Source of the DNA: CAVYGB01 sp046734815
GTDB lineage: Bacteria; Myxococcota_A; Polyangia; Fen-1088
Assembly (NCBI GenBank): GCA_046734815.1
Contig: JBKPRZ010000179.1
Span: 1-64,000 of the forward strand
Direction: 5' to 3'
DNA: 64,000 nucleotides
Shown: in pieces, positions 1-16,256 of the stretch
How positions within the stretch are numbered: the first letter of the stretch is position 1
Layout of the letters: each line of letters starts with the position of its first letter
Notes under the pieces: generated by a model
What the model was told of the DNA's origin: nothing
The model's input: the letters and a program-made list of their open reading frames with translations, nothing else
The model's database searches: none
Translations under genes and position numbers: made by a program

Positions 1-1443
<1,443 letters not shown>

Positions 1444-1581
1444 GCCGGACTGGAACGATCATGAAGGCTTGGTGGGCGCGGTCAAGACGGAGTCCCAGGC
1501 CTGCATCCCCGTACCCTTGCGCGCCTCTACCCCGGTGTCGGACGTCTTGCTTGCCGGGGCAGACGTAGCCATGATTGCCAC

Positions 1582-2199
1582 ATGAGCGCCTGGCACACGT
1601 TTCGCTCGGGAGCCGCCACCACGACCCTGGCACTCGTGTCCATCATCGCGGGGTCAGCGGGGTGCGCCGCGATGCAAGGCGCTTCCAGCGGACCCAAGAT
1701 CGGCGTCGACGTGGGGCTGAGGCGGGGCTCGTCCTGGACGACCTTCAACGTGCGGCCGTCGCGGATCGTGGGCCCGACCGCCTCGCTCGAGCTCAAGCGC
1801 GGTCAGATCATGGGCTTTCTCGACAACCACACCGTCCACCTCGAGGTGAAGCCGGACGAGCTGACCGGCGTCGCCGGCGGCCGGGTCGCGCTCGACATCG
1901 ACCAGCGCCCGGGCACCCTGGAGATCAACGGTCTCTGGAACGACGCCCGCGTGCACTTCGAAGTGACGCCCGACAGCCTGCGGGGCACCATCACCGGCGG
2001 CTCGCTGGGTCACTGCCAGTACGTGCTCGATCACACCGAGGGCGACGGGGCCCGCACCGGCACCTCCATCTGCAGCTTCATGCCCCAGGAGACCCGCCTC
2101 GAGTTCCCCAGCGCCGTCGAACGCTGGCTGGGCCGCGGCGAGATCGTGGCGGTCCTCCTGGCCCTTCTCTCCTCCGCCCCTCCCACCAGTAGCGACTGA
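1582..2199 (+). CDS. Putative lipoprotein, unknown function
   Basis: This codes for 205 residues. The N-terminus has a charged start, a hydrophobic stretch and a lipobox-like AGSAGC ending at about Cys28, so it is probably exported and lipid-anchored. The mature part is rich in beta-type, alternating polar and hydrophobic sequence and matches no family I recognise. It is transcribed divergently from the kinase, with 138 bases between the two starts that hold no convincing promoter. A second frame starts 7 bases earlier and runs through the same region, but it lacks a signal peptide and is rich in Arg and Pro, so I reject it. Confidence 0.65.
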   Translation: MSAWHTFRSGAATTTLALVSIIAGSAGCAAMQGASSGPKIGVDVGLRRGSSWTTFNVRPSRIVGPTASLELKRGQIMGFLDNHTVHLEVKPDELTGVAGGRVALDIDQRPGTLEINGLWNDARVHFEVTPDSLRGTITGGSLGHCQYVLDHTEGDGARTGTSICSFMPQETRLEFPSAVERWLGRGEIVAVLLALLSSAPPTSSD

Positions 2200-2209
2200 G
2201 CGGGGAAGA

Positions 2210-2229
2210 GGGCGCGGCAGACCGCGCCC
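2210..2229. terminator. GC hairpin between convergent genes
   Basis: A perfect 8-bp stem, GGGCGCGG pairing with CCGCGCCC around a CAGA loop, lies just past the lipoprotein stop and before the convergent miaE end. No T-run follows on either strand, so intrinsic termination is uncertain. Confidence 0.4.
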
Positions 2230-2378
2230 CCTCCCCCGAGCCCTCTCCCCGGAACAGAGGGGACAGGGCCAGGAGAGATGCACCTGCAAGTCATGTGTCT
2301 CTCCGCCGGGCAAGCCCGGCTACGAACGCTGAAAGTGACGGATTCTCTTCAGGTGGTCGGCGCTGAACGAATCCTGTT

Positions 2379-2954
2379 TCAATGTATGCGCGGCTCCATC
2401 GGGAGGGTGGAGAGGATCTCTGCTTCGCGGGTGGCCAGCTGGTGAAGGCGGGCGGCGGTGCGGTCGGGAGGGACCACGCGGGCGGCGAGCTCGCGGTAGA
2501 CCTCGGCGTGTCGGTCCTCGGCGGTGGCCAGTGCGCGATAAAAGCGCGCCAGCTCGTCCTGGCCCTGGCCGGCAAAACCCTCTGACAGAAGCTGGAGCCG
2601 CTCGTGCGAGCGGGCCTCGATGAGGGCGGCGACCAGCAGCAGGTCCAGCTGGCGATCGGGCTCGCGCGGGCGCGCCTCGGCCAGCAGGGCGCGCGCGTAG
2701 TGGTTGGGGCGATCGGGCAGCGGTCGGTGGCCCAGGCGGGCCAGCAGCTCGCTCACCTGCACCACGTGGCTGGTCTCCTCGTGGGCCAGCCGCCCCAGGG
2801 TGGTCACCACCTCGGGGTCGGCGGTGTAGCGGCGAACCAGCGACAGGGCGTTCTCCGCCGCCTTGCGCTCGCAGTGCAGGTGATCGGACAGCAGCCGGGG
2901 CAGGCTGGCGGAGGCGGCTGCGAACCAGCCCGGTGCCGTCGCGCGCGCGAGCAT
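2379..2954 (-). CDS. miaE: tRNA-(ms2io6A)-hydroxylase MiaE
   Basis: This 191-residue protein resembles MiaE, the ferritin-like diiron monooxygenase that hydroxylates the isopentenyl group of ms2i6A at position 37 of tRNAs. The DH-x-HCERKAAENA motif near residues 24-33, the EETSHV motif near 79-84 and the later E-x2-H type ligand (AEDRHAEVY) fit the four-helix diiron bundle. Length matches the family. It is the last gene of a minus-strand run, 9 bases after the aconitase stop, so co-transcription with acnA is likely. No miaA or miaB is in the window. Confidence 0.85.
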   Translation of the reverse strand: MLARATAPGWFAAASASLPRLLSDHLHCERKAAENALSLVRRYTADPEVVTTLGRLAHEETSHVVQVSELLARLGHRPLPDRPNHYARALLAEARPREPDRQLDLLLVAALIEARSHERLQLLSEGFAGQGQDELARFYRALATAEDRHAEVYRELAARVVPPDRTAARLHQLATREAEILSTLPMEPRIH

Positions 2955-2963
2955 CCCGTCGTC

Positions 2964-5675
<2,712 letters not shown>

Positions 5676-5717
5676 GGGCGCATTATTACCACAGCCGGTC
5701 GAGCCGAAGCCGGACGG

Positions 5718-6392
5718 TCAGGGCCAGCGCGGACGGCGTATCTTGACCGGACCGATCTCGGCGGCGGCGCCGACGTGGTCCAGGCGTACCTTCCACAGCT
5801 GGGACAGGCCCGAGGCGACGCCGGCAGCGCCCAGCAGGGCGGCGGCGGTCCCCAGCGCCCAGGGCAGCAGCGCCGGCCGCAGCGAGATGCCGGTGGGCAA
5901 CTTGACGGTGGCATCGCACAGCTCGGCCGCGGTCTGGTTGACCCGGAAGGGGCCGGCGTTGGCGGTGGCGGCGGGATCGAACAGCACGCCGCTGGCTTCG
6001 AGCGACTCACCCTGCCGGATGAGCACTTCCTCGACCCGAACCCGGCCCTGCAGCCCGAACTGACGCGCCACCGACTCGGCGCCGGTGGAGCCCTCCCGGT
6101 GCAGCACCGGCTGCGCCTCGATGTGCACCCGTTCGGCGTCCACCCGCACCGGCCGGGGCGGCTGCAACGGGTCGGATGACCAGCGCACCTCGAACGGCTC
6201 GGGGGACAGCACCTCGTGCACCAGCTCGGTCATGGGCGAGATCCGCTCGAAGATGCGCAGCCGCCAGTGCACGCAGGGCGATCCGGAAGCGGGCGAGGTC
6301 AGCAGCTCCTCGGGCGCGCCGGCCTGGCCGCGCAAGGTGGTGACGGTCGCGTCGGCCGGTGTCTGGAGGATCAGCGAGTCTTCTGTGCTCAT
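5718..6392 (-). CDS. Membrane protein with GIDE-like central region
   Basis: I start this at the ATG at 6392 (224 residues), because an earlier start would overlap the regulator gene upstream. The middle holds TSPASGSPCVHWRLRI at about residues 33-48, which weakly resembles the GIDE/MUL1-type domain found in some bacterial membrane proteins. One hydrophobic segment follows near residues 175-200 and the tail is short and basic. The domain match is by eye and tentative. It sits 16 bases after a sigma-54 response regulator and 42 bases before acnA, so it may be part of a histidine kinase-regulator-membrane protein-aconitase transcript. Confidence 0.6.
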   Translation of the reverse strand: MSTEDSLILQTPADATVTTLRGQAGAPEELLTSPASGSPCVHWRLRIFERISPMTELVHEVLSPEPFEVRWSSDPLQPPRPVRVDAERVHIEAQPVLHREGSTGAESVARQFGLQGRVRVEEVLIRQGESLEASGVLFDPAATANAGPFRVNQTAAELCDATVKLPTGISLRPALLPWALGTAAALLGAAGVASGLSQLWKVRLDHVGAAAEIGPVKIRRPRWP

Positions 6393-6408
6393 GCGTCGGC
6401 TTTCGTGT

Positions 6409-7896
<1,488 letters not shown>

Positions 7897-7921
7897 ATCG
7901 CCGTCCGTGAACCCCTCATGG

Positions 7922-9448
7922 TCAATGCTTGCTCAGCGGCACCGGTTCGGCAAGGCCTGTCCCGGAGGTGGCCTCGGCCGGCGCCTCGGTGGAAACCGGC
8001 AGGAAAACCCGGAACACCGCTCCGCCTTCGGGCCGGTCGCCCACCTCGATCCACCCGTCGTGGTCCTTGACGATGCCCTTGGCCACCGCCAGGCCCAGAC
8101 CGGTCCCCTCGCCCGTGTCCTTGGTCGTGAAGAAGGCTTCGAAGATCTTGTCCCGGTCCGCGCTGGGTACACCGGCCCCGGTGTCGCCCACCTCCATCAT
8201 CAGATAGGGCGCCGGCGCACTGAGCGCCAGCCCCTCCTTGCGCCGGTGCACGTGGTCCAGGGTGATGCTGAGCCGGCCCCCGGTGGGCATGGCGTGGATG
8301 GCGTTCATCAACAGATTGAGGCAGACCTGCTGGATCTCGCCGGGATCGCCCGGGATGCTGGGCAGGTCGCGGGGCGCCGTCACCGACGGCTCGATGCGCT
8401 GCCGCCGCACCAGCTCGTCCACGAACTCCAGCGATTCGGCCACCACCCGGTGCACATCCACGTGGGTGAGGGTGGGGCGGCTCTTGCGCGAAAAATCCAG
8501 CACCTGGCGGATGATGCGGGTGATGCGCTCGACCTGCGCGCCGATGATCTCGGCGTTCTTCTGCACGTCGGCTGCGTCCTGGCTGCGCCGGGCCAGCGAG
8601 CGGGCCCGTCCGCCGATCACGTTGAGCGGGGTGCCCACCTCGTGCGCGATCTCGGCGGCCATCTGGCCCATGGTGGCCAGCTTCTCCGAGTGACGCAGCC
8701 GGGTCTCCAGCGACAGGCGGGCGGTGTTGGCCCGGGCCTCCTTGTCGCGGGCATCGCGCAGGTAATTCGTCATGGCGTTGAACCGCCCCGCGAGGCTGCC
8801 GATCTCGTCGTCCTTCTCCGGGAACAGCGCGCGCGACAGATCGCCCTTGGAGACGGCATCGATGGCGTCGATCAGGCGGCGCAGCGGGGTGACCACGCCG
8901 GAGACCAGCAGCAGGTACATCAGGCCGCCGAAGGCCAGCACCCCGATCAGCAGCAGCGGCAGGATCCGCCAGGCGGTCTGCAGCACTTCATCGCTGATGT
9001 AGCTGGTGTCTCGCTTGAGGCCCAGGTAGGCGACGGCCTGACGGGCCGGGTCCGCAGGCAGGGCGTTGTGCAGCGGGATGGCCATGGCGTACACCGGCCG
9101 CTGCACGAAGAACCGCGAGGCGGGGCCGTCGGCGGCGCGGGCTTCGTCGATCAACACCGTCCAGGCCGGATCGGCGGTGCGGCTGGCGCCGGCCAGGAGG
9201 ATCTCCAGCCTGAACGCCGCCCCCTGCTGCTCGGCCCAGCTGACCCGCCTCTCGAGGATCTCCTGGGCGCGCGCCGGCTCCAGCGGCTCGAGGCCGGCGG
9301 CCAGGGCCTCGGCCACCGCGCGCGACTGCCGGTCGAGATCGCTCTCGAGGTCGATCCGCCGGTTCAGCAGCACGCCGGTCGCGGTGATGGCCAGGACCCC
9401 CGCCGTCAGCAGGGTGGTCACGACCGCGATCCGCGGGCCCAGCTTCAT
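7922..9448 (-). CDS. Membrane sensor histidine kinase with HAMP domain
   Basis: The 508 residues give two membrane segments (about 8-28 and 162-184) flanking a periplasmic sensor region of about 130 residues with no domain I recognise. A HAMP linker (about 185-240), a dimerisation/phosphoacceptor helix with His269 in EIAHEVGTPLN, and a HATPase domain (NLLMNAIHA, GDTGAGVP, GTGLGLA) follow. It heads the minus-strand run, and its cognate regulator is the next gene, 25 bases on. The signal is unknown. The divergent bolA gene starts 83 bases away. Confidence 0.93.
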   Translation of the reverse strand: MKLGPRIAVVTTLLTAGVLAITATGVLLNRRIDLESDLDRQSRAVAEALAAGLEPLEPARAQEILERRVSWAEQQGAAFRLEILLAGASRTADPAWTVLIDEARAADGPASRFFVQRPVYAMAIPLHNALPADPARQAVAYLGLKRDTSYISDEVLQTAWRILPLLLIGVLAFGGLMYLLLVSGVVTPLRRLIDAIDAVSKGDLSRALFPEKDDEIGSLAGRFNAMTNYLRDARDKEARANTARLSLETRLRHSEKLATMGQMAAEIAHEVGTPLNVIGGRARSLARRSQDAADVQKNAEIIGAQVERITRIIRQVLDFSRKSRPTLTHVDVHRVVAESLEFVDELVRRQRIEPSVTAPRDLPSIPGDPGEIQQVCLNLLMNAIHAMPTGGRLSITLDHVHRRKEGLALSAPAPYLMMEVGDTGAGVPSADRDKIFEAFFTTKDTGEGTGLGLAVAKGIVKDHDGWIEVGDRPEGGAVFRVFLPVSTEAPAEATSGTGLAEPVPLSKH

Positions 9449-9531
9449 CCTTCCCAGATTCTAGCGTCAAGATGCTGCGCTCGACGCGATCGTGCGTCTG
9501 GCCGGTGGTCGAGGTAATAAGAGGTTGAGCC

Positions 9532-9819
9532 ATGCCCACGACAGCGGAGACGGTTCGCACGCGCATCCTGACGGCCCTGCCGGATGCGGCTGTGACGGTG
9601 CACGACAGCACCGGCCAGGGAGACCACTTCGACGTGGCGGTGGTGAGCCGCCGCTTCGAGGGCCAGGGGCTGATCGATCGCCACCGGCTGGTCTACGCGG
9701 CCCTGGGCGCGGCGATGCAGAGCGAGATCCACGCCCTGGCGTTGCAGACCCACACCCCGGCCGAACACGCCGCCCGCGCCGCAGGGATGACCGCAGGGAT
9801 CACAAAGGAGAGGACATGA
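9532..9819 (+). CDS. BolA family protein
   Basis: The 95 residues match the BolA fold. HFDVAVVSRRFEGQGLIDRHRLVY is the usual core with the conserved His and the RHR-x-VY helix, and the later IHALALQTHTP is the classic C-terminal signature. BolA proteins bind a [2Fe-2S] cluster together with CGFS monothiol glutaredoxins and act in iron-sulfur trafficking or regulation. Here the next gene is exactly such a glutaredoxin, and its ATG overlaps this stop codon by four bases (ATGA, 9816-9819), so the pair is translationally coupled. I do not distinguish BolA from the IbaG subgroup. Confidence 0.9.
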   Translation: MPTTAETVRTRILTALPDAAVTVHDSTGQGDHFDVAVVSRRFEGQGLIDRHRLVYAALGAAMQSEIHALALQTHTPAEHAARAAGMTAGITKERT

Positions 9820-10142
9820 CCGACGAGCTTCGACAGCGCATCGAAAGCACCATTGGCCAGCAGCGCATCATGCTGTTCATGAAGGGGAGCCCCTCGATGC
9901 CGCAATGCGGTTTCTCGGCAGCGGTGGTGCAGGTGCTCAAGCAGATCGGCGTGCCCTTTGGCTCGCACAACATCCTCGCGGATCCCGACCTGCGCGAGGG
10001 TCTGAAGAACTACTCGAACTGGCCGACGTTCCCGCAGCTTTACGTGGACGGCAAGCTGGTCGGGGGCGCCGATATCGTGCGCGAGCTGCATGCGCGCGGC
10101 GAGCTCGCGCAGATGCTGCAGCCGGCGAACGCCGCGTCGTAG
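9816..10142 (+). CDS. grxD: Monothiol glutaredoxin, CGFS type (Grx4/GrxD)
   Basis: This 108-residue monothiol glutaredoxin carries the CGFS active site in MPQCGFSAAV (Cys30). WPTFPQLYVDG and the GGADI glutathione-binding segment follow. CGFS glutaredoxins carry and deliver [2Fe-2S] clusters with glutathione and form heterodimers with BolA proteins, which matches the overlapping upstream gene. I chose the ATG at 9816 because an AAGGAGAGG ribosome site stands just before it and the known family N-terminus (MTDELRQRIE) begins there. A longer frame upstream in the same phase is antisense-like filler. Confidence 0.95.
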   Translation: MTDELRQRIESTIGQQRIMLFMKGSPSMPQCGFSAAVVQVLKQIGVPFGSHNILADPDLREGLKNYSNWPTFPQLYVDGKLVGGADIVRELHARGELAQMLQPANAAS

Positions 10143-10187
10143 GTTAATTGACACGGATCAAGTCGCAGGGGTACGGTGCGGGGCTCC

Positions 10188-10198
10188 AAAGGAGGAGG
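10188..10198 (+). promoter_or_regulatory. Strong ribosome binding site fixing the start at 10206
   Basis: AAAGGAGGAGG lies 7 bases before the ATG at 10206. An in-frame ATG at 10176 would place this site inside the coding region, so the later start is preferred. Confidence 0.8.
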
Positions 10199-10205
10199 TT
10201 CACAC

Positions 10206-10718
10206 ATGCGACATTTCCGTGCTCTGTCCTTCACCGCCGTGGCGCTGGCGGCTCTGTGCGGCGCCAGCGGCAGCGCCCTGGCGCAAGAAACGGCGCCGCC
10301 CGCGGCGTCCGCCCGGGGAGGGCTGGGTGTCGGGTACGCCCAGACGCTGACCGGCGTGGGAGGCCTGAACGCGGTCTACGACGCAGGGCCCTGGCACGCG
10401 GACGCCATCCTGGGCTTCGCCGGTGATGGCTCGACCGAGATCCGGATCGCCGGTCGGGGCTGGTACCACCTGCACGCGACAGCGGCCTCCGACTTCTCGC
10501 TGGGCGGCGGGCTGGCTCTCCAGAACATCAACCCCGATGGCGCCGCCCCCTCGACCAACAACCTGTGGATCGAGCTGGGCGCGATGATCCGCTTCTTCCC
10601 GGTCTCGAACGTCTCGATCGGCCTGTTCGGCGGTCTGTCGGTCGGCGCAGCGGATGCGGATGGCTTCATCATCGACGCCCAGCCGCTGAGCCAGCTCGCC
10701 GTCACCTACTTCTTCTAG
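10206..10718 (+). CDS. Small exported outer-membrane-type protein
   Basis: The 170 residues start with a clear signal peptide, likely cut after ASGSALA near residue 25. The rest is Gly-rich with alternating aromatic and polar residues (GWYHLHAT, LGGGLALQN, IGLFGGLSVG) and ends in an aromatic TYFF. That pattern fits a small beta-barrel or porin-like fold in the outer membrane. No family can be named from sequence alone. It is 63 bases after grxD and has its own strong ribosome site. The uvrA frame begins 34 bases after its stop. Confidence 0.75.
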   Translation: MRHFRALSFTAVALAALCGASGSALAQETAPPAASARGGLGVGYAQTLTGVGGLNAVYDAGPWHADAILGFAGDGSTEIRIAGRGWYHLHATAASDFSLGGGLALQNINPDGAAPSTNNLWIELGAMIRFFPVSNVSIGLFGGLSVGAADADGFIIDAQPLSQLAVTYFF

Positions 10719-10752
10719 ACCGATCTGGATCAGCCCCCTCGCGCGGCCGGGC

Positions 10753-13686
<2,934 letters not shown>

Positions 13687-13710
<24 letters not shown>

Positions 13711-14088
13711 GCCGGGTTCTGTGCGCAGCGCTCGTTGCCTCGCGCTGCCGATGGTCATTCCTCTGGGCCGTCCGTTGCCGGACGGTTCATGCGACCGACT
13801 CGGAGCCGGTTCGGCGCGGGCCACGCCGGCGGGTTTCCCCGCGGCCCCTGCTTGGTCTTGCACCGGGTGGGGTTTGCCGTGCCCCTCCCGTCACCGGGAG
13901 GGCGGTGCGCTCTTACCGCACCATTTCACCCTTGCCGGCAGAACCGGCGGTATTTTTTCTGTGGCACTTTCCTTCGAGTTACCCCGACTGGCCGTTAGCC
14001 AGCACCTTGCCCTGCGGAGCCCGGACTTTCCTCGACGACACACCCGGAGGCGTCCCGCCGCGACCACCCACCGCCCCCCAGCGAGAGC
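13687..14088 (-). ncRNA. rnpB: RNase P RNA, class A
   Basis: This about 402-base RNA is the catalytic subunit of RNase P, which trims the 5' leader from pre-tRNA. The 5' conserved block GAGGAAAGTCCGGGCTCC is at about 14034-14017 and the 3' signature ACAGAACCCGGCTTA is near 13722-13708. The two ends form an 11-bp P1 helix, GCTCTCGCTGG (14088-14078) with CCAGCGAGAGC (13697-13687), which fixes the boundaries to within a few bases. It is followed by a T-run and preceded by a -10 box. Its 3' end overlaps the last 24 bases of uvrA on the opposite strand. Confidence 0.96.
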
Positions 14089-14093
14089 GGGGC

Positions 14094-14122
14094 AGTATAG
14101 CGTCAACGCGCGTCGGTCTCCA
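14094..14122 (-). promoter_or_regulatory. Putative rnpB promoter
   Basis: On the minus strand a TATACT -10 box (14099-14094) stands 6 bases before the RNA's 5' end at 14088. A weak TGGAGA (14122-14117) lies 17 bases upstream as a -35. The position agrees with the start set independently by the P1 helix. Confidence 0.55.
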
Positions 14123-14187
14123 CGCAGAGAAGGGATTTTCGCTGCCGGGGGTTCGAGCCCGGCGCCGCGACTGAGCTTGGCTCTGAG

Positions 14188-14946
14188 CTACGCCTGAGCT
14201 TTTTTGGGCTCGGCGGCGGGAGCGGCGGCGGCCGGATCCTTCATGATCTCTTCCCAGAAGATGATCCGGTGGCAGTAGGGGCACGTCTCGATCGTGGTGC
14301 CGCGCTGGAGGACGTTGAACAGCTGCGGGGGGATGTTCATGTTGCAGCCGCGGCAGGTGCCGTTGGAGACCGGCGCCATCGCCAGACCCTTCCGCATGCG
14401 GATGGCGCTGTAGCGTTTGAGCACGTCCGGGCGAACGGTGCCGGCGATCTTGTCCCGGTCGTTCCGGAGCGCGGCGATGCGTCCCTCGATCTCGCTCATG
14501 CGGGCCTTGGCCTGCTCGTCGTCCTTCTCGACTGACGAGCGCAGTGTTTTCACGTCCGTTTCCCGCTCGGCCAGCAGCTTCTCCTTGCTCTGGATGGCGT
14601 CGACCAGCTTGGTGATCTCGGCCTGCCGTACGCTGAGGCTCTCGCGGGTCACGTCCAGCTCGCGCTGGGCGGCCGCATACTCCTTGGTGTTCTTCGCGGC
14701 CGACTGCTTGCTCTTGGCGTTGGCCAGGTGGTCCTCGTCGGCCTGCACCAGCCCCTTCTGATCGGAGTGGTAGCGCTGGGTTTCGAGGATCTGCGCTCGT
14801 TCGTTGGCGAGCAGGCCCTCGACTCGGGTGAGGTCGTTTCGGGTGGCTTCGAGCTTGGCGGGGATGGCCGCGAGGGCGTTGGTAAGCTCTTGAATCTGGG
14901 CATCGTACTTCTGAAGCTCCTCGAGCTTCTTAAGCTGATCGCGCAA
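14188..14946 (-). CDS. Coiled-coil protein with C4 zinc ribbon
   Basis: The 252 residues form a long coiled coil (about 1-165, heptads rich in Leu, Lys, Glu). A C-terminal zinc ribbon of form C-x2-C (NGTCRGCNMNIP, about residue 200) and C-x2-C (ETCPYCHRII, about 222) follows, then a short Ala/Pro tail. Proteins of this layout (zf-RING_7 or CT398-like, once called DUF164) are widespread. They are proposed to bind nucleic acid or act in secretion, but no firm role is known. It lies upstream of rnpB on the same strand with 99 bases between; rnpB has its own promoter. Confidence 0.85.
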   Translation of the reverse strand: MRDQLKKLEELQKYDAQIQELTNALAAIPAKLEATRNDLTRVEGLLANERAQILETQRYHSDQKGLVQADEDHLANAKSKQSAAKNTKEYAAAQRELDVTRESLSVRQAEITKLVDAIQSKEKLLAERETDVKTLRSSVEKDDEQAKARMSEIEGRIAALRNDRDKIAGTVRPDVLKRYSAIRMRKGLAMAPVSNGTCRGCNMNIPPQLFNVLQRGTTIETCPYCHRIIFWEEIMKDPAAAAPAAEPKKAQA

Positions 14947-15012
14947 ATGTACCTCCGATGAGAAAGTGGGCCCGTGCAGTCTGCGACTCTGTCACTGACG
15001 ATGTCACTTCTA

Positions 15013-15085
15013 TGGGCCCACCTGGATTCGAACCAGGGACCAGGCGGTTATGAGCCGCCAGCTCTGACCGCTGAGCTATGGGCCC
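15013..15085 (-). tRNA. tRNA with CAT anticodon, probably tRNA-Ile2
   Basis: The 73-base tRNA has a fully paired 7-bp acceptor stem (GGGCCCA with TGGGCCC), discriminator A at 15013, the D-arm TAGCTCAGCGGTCAGAGC, and the T-arm with GGTTCGAATCC. The anticodon loop CTCATAA has anticodon CAT. The anticodon stem GGCGG/CCGCC and overall likeness to the E. coli minor isoleucine tRNA suggest a tRNA-Ile2, whose C34 is turned to lysidine to read AUA. The initiator is excluded, as it would have a GGG/CCC anticodon stem and an unpaired first base. Elongator Met is the less likely alternative. CCA is not encoded. Confidence 0.93.
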
Positions 15086-15323
15086 GACCTTCGTGTCCCT
15101 TTCACCCGATCTAAACAAGGCCAAAAATCTTACCGAGGCGTACGTCCACTGTCCAGGTAGGCTCATCGCGAAATTTCGCCGCGAACCCGATGCCGCGGAC
15201 GCCTGCGCAGGAGATTGCCGCGCGACGTGCCGGGTCTCGGTCGCGCCGGCTGGCCAGTGCGGACGGGGAACCTTGTCGCGCGTGGGACGTGTCGAGTGCG
15301 CACGCATCCTTTTCCCCAGTCCT

Positions 15324-16130
15324 TTACCGCGTCAGCCAGCCCATTCCCAGCCCGACCAGCAGCAATATGCCGAGCGCCAGGCGATAGAGCACGAATGGCG
15401 TGGTCGCGTGCGTCCGCAGGAAGCGCAGGAGCCACGCGATGCTCAGGTAGCCGGACACGGCGGCCACCAGCAGCCCCGTCACCAGAACTCCACCGCCGAT
15501 GTCCCGCGCACGCAGCACCTTGGGAAGCTCGAACACGCCGGCTGCACCGATGGCCGGGACCGACAGCAGGAACGAGAACCGGGCGGCCGCATCGCGACGC
15601 AGCCCGAGCGCCATCGCCGCTACCAGCGTGATTCCTGACCGGGACACACCGGGCACCAGGGCCAGGGCCTGCGCCAGCCCGATCAGGACGCTGTCGCGAA
15701 GGCCGACGTCCGGCAGATCGCGGTTGCCAGCGGCAAAACGGTCGGCCGCTGCCATCAGCAGGGCCACCACGATGAGGGCGATGGCGATGACGGTCAGCGA
15801 GCGCAGCGGTCCTTCCACGGCGTGCCGGAACGCGAGACCAGCCACCCCGATCGGCACCGTGCCCACGACGAGATACAGCAGCCGCCGGGCCTCAGGCCCG
15901 GTTCTGCGGGCCGGATCCACGACCGCCGCGACCATGGTCAGCAGCTCGCGGAAGAAGAAGCCGATCACGGCGACCAGCGTGCCCAGCTGGAGGACCGCGG
16001 TGAAGGCGGCGCCGGGATCGGGGTAGCCGAGCAGGGCGGGCACCACGCGCAGGTGGGCGGTGGAGGAGATCGGCAGGAACTCGGTGATCCCTTGGACGAG
16101 TCCCAGCAGAGCGGCTTGAAAGAAGTCCAT
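15324..16130 (-). CDS. uppP: Undecaprenyl-diphosphatase UppP (BacA)
   Basis: This 268-residue polytopic membrane enzyme removes a phosphate from undecaprenyl diphosphate to recycle the lipid carrier for peptidoglycan and surface polysaccharides. Both family motifs are clear: QGITEFLPISSTAHL near residues 14-28 and PGVSRSGITL near 160-169. Length and about eight hydrophobic segments fit BacA/UppP. I start at the ATG at 16130. The much longer frame upstream is antisense to the neighbouring aminotransferase. The 238 bases between its stop and the tRNA gene hold no clear feature. Confidence 0.95.
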   Translation of the reverse strand: MDFFQAALLGLVQGITEFLPISSTAHLRVVPALLGYPDPGAAFTAVLQLGTLVAVIGFFFRELLTMVAAVVDPARRTGPEARRLLYLVVGTVPIGVAGLAFRHAVEGPLRSLTVIAIALIVVALLMAAADRFAAGNRDLPDVGLRDSVLIGLAQALALVPGVSRSGITLVAAMALGLRRDAAARFSFLLSVPAIGAAGVFELPKVLRARDIGGGVLVTGLLVAAVSGYLSIAWLLRFLRTHATTPFVLYRLALGILLLVGLGMGWLTR

Positions 16131-16256
16131 GGTCGGTCCAGCGCGCGAGCAGCGTAGCACGACGCGCTGCCCGCGTCCGAGGTTCCTGGGCGCGATCGCC
16201 CGCGGAAGCGTGGGTGCGATTGGCGGCGCCCGCTGCCGGCGTGTTAGACGAGCCGC

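Noticed and set aside
1591..1607. TGGCAC-N5-TCGCT resembling a sigma-54 site
   Set aside because: It has a mismatch in the -12 element and lies within the lipoprotein coding start.
10176..10205. Upstream ATG for the outer-membrane-type protein
   Set aside because: It would put the strong ribosome site inside the gene and add a polar head before the signal peptide.
15013..15085. Initiator tRNA-fMet for the CAT anticodon
   Set aside because: The acceptor's first pair is G-C and the anticodon stem lacks the three G-C pairs of initiators.
15086..15323. Promoter or small gene between tRNA-Ile2 and uppP
   Set aside because: A TTTAGAT on the minus strand (15115-15109) lacks a matching -35, and no small frame has a ribosome site.
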